A DNA stretch of 12,379 nt, from NCBI GenBank assembly GCA_001600875.1, contig BCLD01000009.1:210686-223064 (forward strand). Direction: 5' to 3'. The DNA comes from Solicoccozyma terricola (lineage: Eukaryota > Basidiomycota > Tremellomycetes > Filobasidiales > Piskurozymaceae). Made by a program: the position numbers and the translations under genes. The notes beneath the pieces were generated by a model. It did not search any database, was not told where the DNA came from, and was given only the letters and a program-made list of their open reading frames with translations. Every line of letters begins with the position of its first letter. Within the stretch, counting starts at the first letter, position 1. Below, piece by piece: positions 1 to 9,200 of this stretch.

Positions 1-83
1 CCCCCCCCCCCCCTCCTCCCCGAACGGTTCCACAGCACAAGAGCAGTAAATGTCCAGATAAAAAAAGACCTCCAAACACTCAC

Positions 84-971
84 TCCATCATATCGCTCCT
101 TACCACTCCCACACCCGCTATCATTTTTCTCAATTCATCGATCAATCCACGAGGATGATTATGCGATGTTGATCCTGTTGTATCTGAAGGGATGGGTAAG
201 AACGTTACACCTGGTACGTTTTGTATATTTTGATAGTTGTTGGTGGTTGTGGTGGTGGTGGTGGAGGTGGAGGTGGAGGTGGTGGTAGGTGCGGTTGTTG
301 GAGTTGATGTAGAATGATCGACGGATCGGAATCTATGTTCAGTCGGTGGAGAATATCCGATGAATATGACGGTTTTTTTTTTTTCAAAACCGATGAAACG
401 GATTAAGAGACGGAGACCGACGATGAGAAAAGTTTTAGAAATCAGTTATAGATCATTCAAAGAAGAAGAAGAAGAAAAAAAGACAGGGAGAGAGAAACAT
501 ACGATGATCGATTCGACTTGTTCTTATCTGCATCATTATTATTATTACTGTCAACCATCAATTTCCGTCGTTTCATTGCGTTTTTCCCAATTCGTGGTGG
601 TTCTTTCGGGAGTTTCTGGAAGACGAAAAAGACGATACGAAGGGGTGGAGAGTGTGGGGATGTGGAGATGTATAGAGGTGAACGGCGAGGTTGGAATTTA
701 AGGTCGTGGGTGTTTGGTCGTGTGATGGTAATATATTGCAAGAAAGGAGGTGCAAAAATAACAGATCAGCGAAACAGCAAAACGACGTAGCGAATAACAG
801 TCGAATTCCCCGACTTGTGTTTTTCTTCACCTTCTTCAATGCCATCCAATTACTACTCGGTGCAATCACTTGTTTCCCGGTATTCGACTTTATATCATGA
901 ACACCACCCAACGAGGAACTCGGAGCACTCAAAGTACTCGGTCCATCCGATGAACGTTTGATATCCATCAT
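84..971 (-). CDS. REX4: REX4-like RNA exonuclease, 5' exons only (partial)
   Basis: Three exons splice in frame on the minus strand: 971-831 (47 codons), 615-503 and 332-84. The introns are 616-830 (donor gtgaag, acceptor cttccag) and 333-502 (donor gtatgt, acceptor catag). A further gtgagt donor at 83 leads off the left edge. Visible protein is about 167 residues. Residues 39-48 read PSSNWMALKK, resembling the SxNWKxLQ motif near the N terminus of REX4/REXO4 proteins. A basic stretch (about 60-67), an Asn run, a Thr/Ser-rich low-complexity tract and RGLIDELRKMIAG follow. REX4 is a DEDDh 3'-5' exonuclease of nucleolar rRNA processing, but the catalytic domain with its CEMVG motif would lie outside the window, so the name rests on the N-terminal motif only. 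Two Met codons (971 and 968) could start it. It is divergent from the FEX gene and shares a 293-nt upstream region with it. Confidence 0.5.
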
Positions 972-1264
972 CTAGTCGTCGTCGTCGGTCGTAGTCGTAG
1001 TGAACAAGTCTAGGAGTAAATTATAAAATTATTTTGCCAAAGAGGGTCAATAACCCAATGCGCTACTAACTGAGAATTAAACCGCGGACATCGATGACCG
1101 ACAGCGGACATAGATAGCCGCCACGGACATCGGGCAACGGACATGGATGACCACGGACATCGGATACATTCACGGACATCGGCGACCTTGAATCAACGTC
1201 AGTCACCACAGTCGTCCGAGGTCGATCAAGATATATTCGGTAGAAAGAGATTCAAGAGATTCAA
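972..1264. promoter_or_regulatory. Divergent upstream region between REX4-like gene and FEX
   Basis: This 293-nt gap separates the start codons of two divergent genes and should hold both promoters. Its clearest content is six same-orientation copies of CGGACAT at 1085, 1105, 1124, 1138, 1154 and 1173, at steps of 20, 19, 14, 16 and 19 nt. Four copies extend to CGGACATCG. No TATA box is obvious. Several CGGs could be half-sites for Zn2Cys6 regulators, but a small degenerate minisatellite is the alternative. The same motif recurs upstream of EMG1. Confidence 0.55.
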
Positions 1265-4200
1265 ATGCAATCACCAATCCCGCTATCTACTTTCCATTCC
1301 CGGCACTCCTACCACTCTCAATCCCATCATCCGAATGACAATCAAGCAGAAGAAACCACCACCACCAACAACAACTTGCAACGTATTCGTTCAATCTCTA
1401 TATCTAGGTCACAAGCTGATCCTGAGGATACAACTCGGTTTGAACGTCCCCCGTCGCCGACTGGATATGAAGCACCTGGTTATCCACGATTAGCACGAAG
1501 ACGAACATATGTGGATGCAGATACTACAAAAGACGTAGAATCCCATCATCCTCATGACAATCAACCAGAAGTAACAACCACCACCGCCACCACCACCACC
1601 AACACCACCAATACCAACTTGCAACGTATTCGTTCAATCTCAATATCTAGATCACAAGCTGATCCGGAGGATACAACTCGGTTTGAACGTCCCCCGTCTC
1701 CGACTGGTTACGAAGCGCCTGGTTATCCACGAATAGCACGAAGACGAACACATGTGGATTCGAATACTACAAAAGACGCAGAGTTGTATATTTCAGAGGG
1801 AGGGAATGGAATCGGCGGCAGTGGAATCACTGAAAATGAAGGAGATATAATAATCAAGGGAGATAGCGATGGAGTATCAATTGAGAGATTGATTTCACAT
1901 TACGCGGGACTGGTAGGGATGTCAATGATTGGGATGTTGATTAGGGTTGGGTTGGTTGCTTTGGGGACTTGTGAGTGTTTTCATCGAGAGCGAAGCGAAC
2001 ATTTCATTTCTTCCGCGAAGGCAGTGAGGAGATACTCTCTCCGCTCACGGGGTGAGCTATACTCTCTTCCGCAAACGCATTCAGCGATACTGTCACTCAC
2101 GAGTGTGGAGGATCGCGAGAGAGATGGAGAGTGGATCGTTGGTTTCAGTGATCGTGGATCGTTGGTTTCGGTGATCATGGATCGGGAGTGAAAGAATGAT
2201 GGAGAAATAGAGAGGCAGATGAGAGGTAGAGGAGAGAAGAGGGAGATGGAGACAACAAAGAACGAAAAGAGGGGGAATGGGGAGGGAATACGATGTGTTG
2301 GGAAAAATGTGGTATGGTGTGGAAAATATGGGAAAGTCGGGGTTGGATTTTTCCTTTAGTCCTGGGAATAGGTGTGGGGGATGGTTTGGGATGGTTGGGT
2401 GAGGAGATTGAGGAGTGTCGGGATGGTATTCTATGGTTGTGAGATAGGAAGGGAGATGTGACAAGTTTGGAATGGGGAGATGGGAGAGTTGATAGGGGAT
2501 GGGGAATTGACGAGTTTTGGTTGATAGCTTTCCGTTATTTATCGCGATGTGGTTGAAAGATACGCGTGGATGAGATGCGTCTGAATGATTTCGGATAGCT
2601 GGTAGCTGGGAATATGGAGCATGGACTATGGTGCATGTTTTGGAGTATATCACAAGAGATTGAGAAAGTGGGAAGTGGGAGCTTGGATTGTGGAAGATGG
2701 GAATTCTTGCGTATCTCGAAGGATTGAATCGCGGAGACCACGGAGGGGTTGAAAGCGAATTCAATATCGACGAGAATACAAGATCAGATAGTCGAGCTTG
2801 GAAAGAATATACGCGGTTGGGCGGATCTTTGAGCGCGATGGTGGAGGAGTTATTTCGACAAGTTTAAAACGGCAATCCTTCGGTTTATGGTCCTCGGATC
2901 TTTTCGTTTTTAGATCATCGAACGAGAAGACCCTCGATCAAATGTCTCATCTGACTGGAAAACCTCCAAAATCGGAGAATCCTTGACAAAGTATTCATGC
3001 GTCGTTTGTTTACGACGAGCCTTTGAAGACGAGATCGATGATGGATCCTGGAAAAGCTCCGAGGTCAGATGACGAGCTTGTATCACAAGATCCATATGGA
3101 TGAGGTCTGAAAAGCGAGCTTGAATACGAGTCAGGAAGGCAGATCACGGTCTATGACGATCAGCTGTGGCGACGAGCTCTGATAACCAGATCAGACGACC
3201 CCCGCGTGCCGAGATGAGCTTTGAGGATGAGCTCTATCGACGTGCTTTGACCACGAGACTCGAGCTATCCTACATTCCCACGCTCCATTTAAATGCGTGA
3301 TTTTAAACCGAATCTATACTGATATATATCGTCCTTTCTTCTCCTCTCGCATCGCCTTCCACCACCTTCTGTTCTCCCGTCTTGGCTCGCTCGTCTCGGT
3401 ATTTGATCTTTCGGCTGGACGACCCGTTCTCACGCTCGCCAACCGCCGGTATACCACCCACCCGCTGTCGCTGTCGCTCTCGCTTTCCTCCCACTCCTTC
3501 GTCCTGAATCCGACCCTATCACGTTGCATCCTCACCGGCTTCTGTTCAACTCTCCGCCGCTTCATCCATCTTCCGATCATCTCTTCATCGTCCACTCTTT
3601 CATCTTTCATTTCCGATATCTCATGCATCCTCCATCCTCTTTCCTTTCCTCTCTCCTTCCTTTTCCCGACCTTTCGCCTCTCACATCATCTTCCTCACAT
3701 CATCCACCCCTCATATCTTCTCTCTTCTTCATCATCTTCTACCGTGCCTTGTCTTTCGTCACCTTTTATCCCGGTCTTTGCCCATCTCACTCGCTTGCCG
3801 TTCTTGGTTCTCGCTTCTATCCTGACTTCCGTCTCGTCTTATCGTCTTTTTCCGACCCTCATCTTACGTCTTTCTCCCCTCGCACCGCCTTATCCTACTC
3901 CTGGCCCGATCACGCCTTCTCTTTCTATCCTGTGATGCATGGAACTTTCTTGTTTTCTAAACTCCAATTCTCTATCCTCTCCTACCCTTTTCCCTCTTTC
4001 TTTTCCTCACATATCCTCCAAACTTCACTTCGCTTCGTTCCATACAGACGACGGCCGTGTCATCTTCCCACTAGCGTGGGCGCAAGGCGTCGGATGTGCG
4101 ATAATGGGTACTGTTCTAGTGAGAAAGAGTGATGTGTCGACTTTGTGAGTGGTTCTCGGTGGCGGCGGCTCTCTCATGGGGATTGGCTTGACTGGAGTGG

Positions 4201-5468
4201 AGTCGCATATTGAGCTGATGAGGTCGCTTGATCCGATCAGATATCCACCGCTGTATACTGCGTTAACGACGGGTGAGTGTTTCTTTTCATTTTGGTGGAA
4301 TCCATCGTCGGGTTTCTTTGGAGAATGACAGGTGGACGATTTTTTGTTTATTCTATTCACCGTTCGTTCTCCCTCGTATCTTCCCTTTCCGACTACTCTT
4401 TTTCGGTAACCTAACTTCTTACTTCTATCGTCCGCTGTCTCGCCACTTGGATATTCGGCCACGTCCATTCCCTCCCACGTTGGAATCCCACTATCCTAAT
4501 ACGCTGCGTCCTACCTCTTACTCTTATGGTCACTTTGCCACCTCAATGCGCCCATTTCTTGCGTGACAATTCGCAACGTTCACCTCGCTACCTCCTATTT
4601 TGCTGCGAACGCACCTTCCTTCGCTGTGTTCAGGACTCGCGGGATCGATAACGACGTTCTCCAGCTGGATGTTGGAGGGTTATGGTGCATTCGCGAATCT
4701 AGGTGGTTATAATAGGAATGGATTACGTGACGTGAGTTCCTCAGATGTGGAGCTTCACCTGAGGGCGACAAAATGACGACATCCCCACAGACCGTCGACG
4801 GGATCGCGTATAACCTCGCAACTGCCTGTATCGCAATGGCATCCCTACGCTTCGGTGAACATTGTTCTCGATTGATTTCATGGGTTCCCCCACCCCACCG
4901 CAAGCGTGAACCGGATGGGACTAACCACTCCTCGGAATCATCATCGGATACAATCCTAACCCGACACCGGGATCCCCTCCTCGATACCCTCAGCATCATA
5001 GTCGCTGCCCTTTTCTACATCGGTGCTGGCATGTTATACGCGTACGGACCCACAAAATGGAGGCACGATATCACCCTTCCTCTCCTCTTCGCTCCACCCG
5101 GCGCGATTCTCCGTTTCGCCTTGTCCAAACTCAATCAACATACCGCGTTCATCGATCGATTCCCAATGGGTACGTTCCTCGTCAATATCCTTGGAACGGC
5201 GGTTATTGCCGGATCATACGCCGCGCAACGATCAGCAGCGCTCGGATTAGGTGTGGGCACGACTTGCAACGTGTTGTATGCGATTCAAGAAGGGTTTTGT
5301 GGATGCCTGACAACGGTTTCGACCTTCGCGGTGGAAGTGCACGCGATTAAAGAAACCAAATGGAAGTGGATTTATGTCGGTGGAAGCGTGGTGCTAGGGC
5401 AGGTGCTGGTTTTGGCGATCGTTGGGGGAACGAGTTGGAATGTTGGGCTGCAGACGACTTGCGGGTGA
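1265..5468 (+). CDS. FEX1: Two-domain fluoride export protein (FEX/CrcB/Fluc family), 5 exons, complete
   Basis: Exons 1265-1970, 4048-4144, 4241-4272, 4634-4731 and 4791-5468 join in frame into 536 residues; an in-frame stop at 1241 supports the start. FEX proteins are plasma-membrane fluoride channels that lower cytosolic F-. Fungal members fuse two Fluc-like halves. Half 1 (about 212-311): GMLIRVGLVALGT, then DGRVIFPLAWAQGVGCAIMG (237-256) and TTGLAGSITTFSSW (277-290). A middle segment, VDGIAYNLATACIAMASLRFGEH, precedes a hydrophilic loop. Half 2: PPGAILRFALSK, GTFLVNILGT (438-447) and GFCGCLTTVSTFAVE (479-493), carrying the conserved Asn and Phe-box-type motif. In half 1 the position matching that Asn appears to be Gln in WAQG. 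The N-terminal extension of about 210 residues is long: yeast FEX is about 375 aa in total. It contains two near-identical repeats and is probably disordered and cytosolic. Splice phases match everywhere and restore family motifs (ALGT/YDG, STL/YPPLYTALTTG, TTG/LAG, LRD/TVDGIA). Retaining intron 1 would end the protein at 2191, removing nearly all of the channel. Confidence 0.93.
1322..1783 (+). repeat. Intragenic tandem duplication in FEX exon 1
   Basis: Two in-frame units, 1322-1540 (73 codons, residues 20-92) and 1541-1783 (81 codons, residues 93-173). Each starts SHHPxDNQ, passes through a Thr/Asn tract, and contains a 39-residue block from NLQRIRSISISRS to APGYPR that is identical in both, followed by a basic ARRRT motif. 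The eight extra codons of unit 2 come from an expanded ACC run. Between the 39-residue blocks I count seven synonymous differences and no replacements. Confidence 0.9.
2131..2190 (+). repeat. 23-nt tandem repeat, about 2.6 copies, in FEX intron 1
   Basis: Units at 2131-2153 and 2154-2176 begin GTGGATCGTTGGTTTC and differ at one base (cagtgatc versus cggtgatc). A partial third unit (ATGGATCGGGAGTG) runs to 2190. Confidence 0.85.
3014..3265 (+). repeat. Decayed ~14-nt minisatellite, consensus near GACGAGCTYTGA
   Basis: Related words recur at 3014, 3071, 3099, 3114, 3171, 3213, 3227 and 3239. Most gaps are close to multiples of 14 (57, 28, 15, 57, 42, 14, 12). Examples are GACGAGCTCTGA, GATGAGGTCTGA and GATGAGCTTTGA. 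Intervening units are too diverged to call individually. The period was found by eye and is approximate. Confidence 0.45.
4273..4633 (+). other. FEX intron 3, 361 nt
   Basis: Donor gtgagt follows ACG ACG G; acceptor gtgttcag precedes GA CTC GCG, restoring ALTTGLAGSITTFSS. It is pyrimidine-rich without a clear gene inside. A weak complementary pair links 4330-4338 and 4577-4585 (nine pairs, one G-U). The other small introns of the gene are 4145-4240 (96 nt) and 4732-4790 (59 nt, acceptor ccccacag). Confidence 0.85.
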
Positions 5469-6255
5469 TAGGGCGTCGTAATTCCGACCTTTTTCGAGGA
5501 TTTCAGATAATGCTGGCGACCACCTTCCGGCACCATGTGCCTGATGGCCCCACCGCTGTGCTCCGACACTGTCATTGATAACCAGTAACCAAACCCCCAT
5601 GGACAAATCCGACAACGCGTAGTTGCCCTGTTGGCGAACAACAGGCATCTTGTTAGATACGATACCACGCAGCGGGTATAGGCCACCAACACGGCTCGCC
5701 GATCAGCCATACCAAGCAGGAGATGAGTGCGATATTGCGTGGTTCGCCTCGATTTAGTGGGTCCAAGGGAGCCGTCTTCACGACACCTTCAAATCTTAAT
5801 TCCATATCGTTTCGAAAATGATAGTATACGAGACGGGCTGCACCGAGGATCCGAATCGCTCTTACATGACCGCTTCACTCCGCCCATCATGTGTTGGTGC
5901 AGAGCTCGGGTGTGGATGACGATGTTCGACGGTATCGGTAGCACCCTGTACTTCCTCGCTTGATCCAATCGATCTACGCTCCACCTTACGATGCTTGTGA
6001 CCGACTGTAATCCTGACTAGTGCCGCACATCCAGGGCCGCCCGAGACCGCGACAGAAACAAGCTAGGGCACGAGTGATATACACAAAAGATATATACAAG
6101 CCTGCTGTCCATCTGTAAATCATACATCACCTGTTGAACAGTGTTCCCGGCACCAAAAGTCATCCAAGAAGGAGAATCCCCGTATACCTCCCCGTATACC
6201 TCGACCTCGTTGAAAGGATGGAGGGTTGTTTTTGCGTGTGCGTGTTCGACACCGA
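5469..6255. other. Convergent intergenic region between FEX and EMG1
   Basis: This gap should contain the 3' UTRs and poly(A) sites of both genes; I see no canonical AATAAA. A 78-codon plus-strand open frame at 5727-5963 has no motif I recognise and is probably chance. It also holds one stem-loop (5624-5647) and a doubled 12-mer TCCCCGTATACC near 6177-6200. No RNA gene was identified. Confidence 0.5.
5624..5647 (+). other. Stem-loop downstream of FEX
   Basis: TGCC, a bulged C, then TGTTG pairs with CAACA then GGCA across a GCGAA loop, giving nine base pairs with one bulge. It lies about 155 nt past the FEX stop codon, so it may sit in the 3' UTR. Function unknown. Confidence 0.4.
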
Positions 6256-9200
6256 TCAGAAGATCTTCCAGTGATCCTCCTGTGAACGTGTATAGGGACC
6301 GTTAGCAATGCAGTCTGAGAAGTGACACGATGTACGGAGGTCACTCACCACCGCACAACAGAATTTACCACATGCAACCTGTAGGCAAGTCATCTCCGTC
6401 AATGGTGAACGTGGCCCAAGCGGAACACGCTCGAAACTCACTGAAGCTGACAGCGGGTAGTTGCTGATGGATACCTTCTCATGCAGGTCGTATTTATCCG
6501 CGAATGTGTCCTCTCTGTGAACGAAAGGAAAAGGTTCCTCATCAGTCCTCATCCCACAACCTCCCATCACCACCACCCACCCTTTTGCCATCGCACCGAT
6601 GAACAACACGATATTCTTCCCAGCCGGTAGCGTCGGGATGTAATCGCACAGCCGATGTTCATTCCCTTGTTGCGACAATGTTAGACGGATGCATTCCGTG
6701 CCAAGATGGGAGAGGATGTCGTTGCGGATGACTTTAAGCAGCTTGTCTGGGCCGTTGGTTCCCCTGATAGAGAGTTTTTGTAGGAGTTGGACTGGTGCGA
6801 CGTGCGTGGAACGTAAGCGAACAGTGTGACGGCGATGTATACAATCACAACAATCGACTCACCCATCAACCCACTGAACCTCTTAAACGTCCTCGGGATT
6901 CGAACACTCGGATGTACCTCTATCAGCACGTTTTTTGCCGTCGAGATGTACACCTGAAGGCGACCTGCTTTGTTTAGCGGGGAGTCGAGGAGGGTGAGGA
7001 GGCACTGTTGATGGACGACCGAGGGGGGATCAAGTTGTGGAATCGCGAACGAAAGGAGGGGGGGAAAGAGGACGAGGTGAAAGCAGTCAGCGTCACTGGT
7101 TGGCGGGGTTCATTTACAAGAAGGAATTCAGAAATCGAACAAAGACCACTTCCGCATACGTGTCTCCGCGGAAAATGTTCAATTCAGACACTATCGAGGT
7201 TTGCTGTCTCCACGACGATGCGCTCCAACGACGAGACACCATGCTTGTATTATATTGATCATCCTTGACCAATCTCCTGATCCTGGAACCTCCGCATCGC
7301 CGTCTCCGATCGAACCGTCGTTTGTTGCGATCATCAACACCGCTACCACCACCAGTCGTACAATTTCGAGACCGATCGGAAGAAGTAATCCTACATCGAC
7401 GAGAATATGACTAGCGCCTCTCCTTGACCGATATCTGACAGAGCGTACCCTCAAAGCTAAACCGCGAGCGATGACCACGCTGCTAATAACACCTCAACGT
7501 TTGTTGACGCCGTATGATTTTGGTTTCTCTTTCACTCTTCCATTATCCCACGAGGTGTAAGATCGGCGAACATCCTCGCTGACAGAACGATATCGAAGTC
7601 GTTCCATTCAAGGAGTTCCAATTACCACGACGAGGTGATTGACTGCGATCGTCTGACGATATCGACGTTGACAACTCCCCCATTTTAGTCCGCGTAAAAT
7701 CGTCGATCGAATCACCGGTACATGATAAACGAATATCCACATTGGCGAATCCGATACCAACGTGCTTGTTTATCTTGCTACTCGGCACAAAGTGGTAGAT
7801 GACATCATGACATCTCCTTCCATTGGACAAATCATCGTCCACCGATAAATGCCGCAGGACATCCAAACGTGGATGATCGATCGAGGTTTCCTTTAGCCTA
7901 AGCAACCTAACCACCCGTCTTCAGTGAAGCTGGTGAAGCTACATCGGACGTGCACCCCGTGATTCAACAGGATTTTCACCACCCAAAGCTGTCGTCTCCT
8001 CTACCTCCATTCCCCAACAATCGCCACACGCAGGTAACGGATCGCCATCAACGAGGGTATGTCTCTGAACGACGTGCGACCTAGTTCATATCCCACCGAA
8101 CCAACCTTGAGGAGGATTTGACCCCCCCCGTCGAACCTATCAATCGTTCGACATCGAACATCGATCCGGGGGGAAAAAAAGGCCAACTCCCGGTTCATTT
8201 CTCCAAAGCGGACCATTGATATATATCTGACCAAAACGCTGTGCTTGAACCCCCCTCCCCACCCCTCCACCACCACCACTCACCTGATGTGTAATATCCG
8301 GCCTAGCATCAGCTATATCCCTCCCTGTCCTAGCTAAAATCCCTTGATGATCATCGCAATTCAACAATGCATATTTCGCTTCTCTACCACCTGATCCTTC
8401 TCTTGTATTTGAACCACCTGGTGATACGCGATATGCTTCGAGACATGCCTGTGTGCGTGCGTGCGTGCGTGCGTGCGTGGTCAACGTAAGTGGGAAAGGG
8501 CCGAATTTGTGGAGATTGGATTGGATGGGAGGGAGAGGGGGGGGGGGGGAATGGAGGTGGTTGAGAACGAGGATATCAGAGTGGAAGTCGGGAAAAGTTG
8601 GTTGGTGTGATAAAGATTTATGTGGTTAAAAGAATGAACGGCAGTTGAATGACGATCAGAGGGAATATGTTGAATTTGACCGTTTGGAATTCGATTGGTC
8701 GTTATGTGGTTCAAGAGTAAGATACGACGCAGCGAATGAAAAGTCGATCGACGGCGTGAGAAAAGACGAGAGGAAGGAGTGAAGTTGAAGCATCAGTAAA
8801 CCACATACGCACCTATTCCACAAGAAGAACCCCCCCCCCCCCCCCCTCCTCACCTTACTCAACACGACAATCAACTTTGGTTCCTCCCCATTCGACAATT
8901 TCCCATCTTTACTCTCTTCAGGTAACGCAACCAACCCATTCTCTAATTTCCTCTCACCACCACCACCACCACCACCACCACCCAAGTTCCCATTCCCATT
9001 CGACGAAGAAGTAGGTGGAATTGAATTCCGATTCGATAATGAAATCGATGGTAAATTTTTAACTTGTCTCGTTTCATCCGTAGTACCTGTACCAGTTGCA
9101 CCAATTGATAAACCACCACCACCAGGTGAAAATGGTATAGCAGTAGCTGATAAACCAGCGACTACGACTGGGACATCCCGTTTAGCTGCTTTAGGAACGG

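Larger units (their letters stand above)
1971..4047 (+). other. FEX intron 1, 2,077 nt
   Basis: Donor gtgagt follows GGG ACT T; acceptor catacag precedes AC GAC GGC. Joining gives LVALGTYDGRVIFPL, which continues the family without a gap, so no exon appears to be missing inside. The intron is far longer than the 59- and 96-nt introns of the same gene. Contents: a 23-nt repeat at 2131-2190, purine-rich sequence at about 2180-2520, a decayed short repeat at about 3014-3265, and strongly pyrimidine-rich sequence at about 3330-4040. Sequences near the two ends are complementary (1988-1999 with 4029-4040). Open frames inside (2093-2764 minus, 3297-3935 plus) are low-complexity and match nothing I know. 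Confidence 0.85.

Noticed and set aside
205..387. Proline-rich open frame (12 consecutive Pro) on the minus strand
   Set aside because: It is an alternate frame of the Thr/Ser-rich repeat in the third REX4-like exon. The frame continuous with upstream exons reads threonine instead.
2093..2764. 223-codon minus-strand open frame
   Set aside because: It lies inside FEX intron 1 in purine-rich DNA, so its minus-strand translation is Pro/Ser/His/Leu-rich without domain motifs. Composition alone explains the lack of stops.
3297..4132. Two overlapping plus-strand open frames of about 200 codons
   Set aside because: C/T-rich DNA gives Ser/Leu/Phe/Pro-rich frames in more than one phase. No conserved motif is present, and the right end overlaps FEX exon 2 out of frame.
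4145..4240. Possible FEX pseudogene because of an in-frame TGA at 4146
   Set aside because: The stop lies inside a 96-nt GT-AG intron. Splicing gives STLYPPLYTALTTG, matching the family.
4732..4763. A 32-nt version of FEX intron 4 ending at ctgag
   Set aside because: The acceptor ccccacag at 4790 gives a normal 59-nt intron in the same phase and restores LRDTVDGIAYNLA, which fits the family better.
6894..6906. GGGATTCGAACAC resembling a tRNA B box
   Set aside because: It is coding sequence of EMG1 exon 3 (VRIPR), and no cloverleaf or A box is nearby.
6280..8853. Intron-encoded box C/D snoRNA in EMG1, expected from its ribosomal role
   Set aside because: Only poor C-box matches (such as TTGATGA near 7334, transcript sense) were seen, without a correctly spaced D box and terminal stem. 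H/ACA RNAs cannot be excluded by eye.
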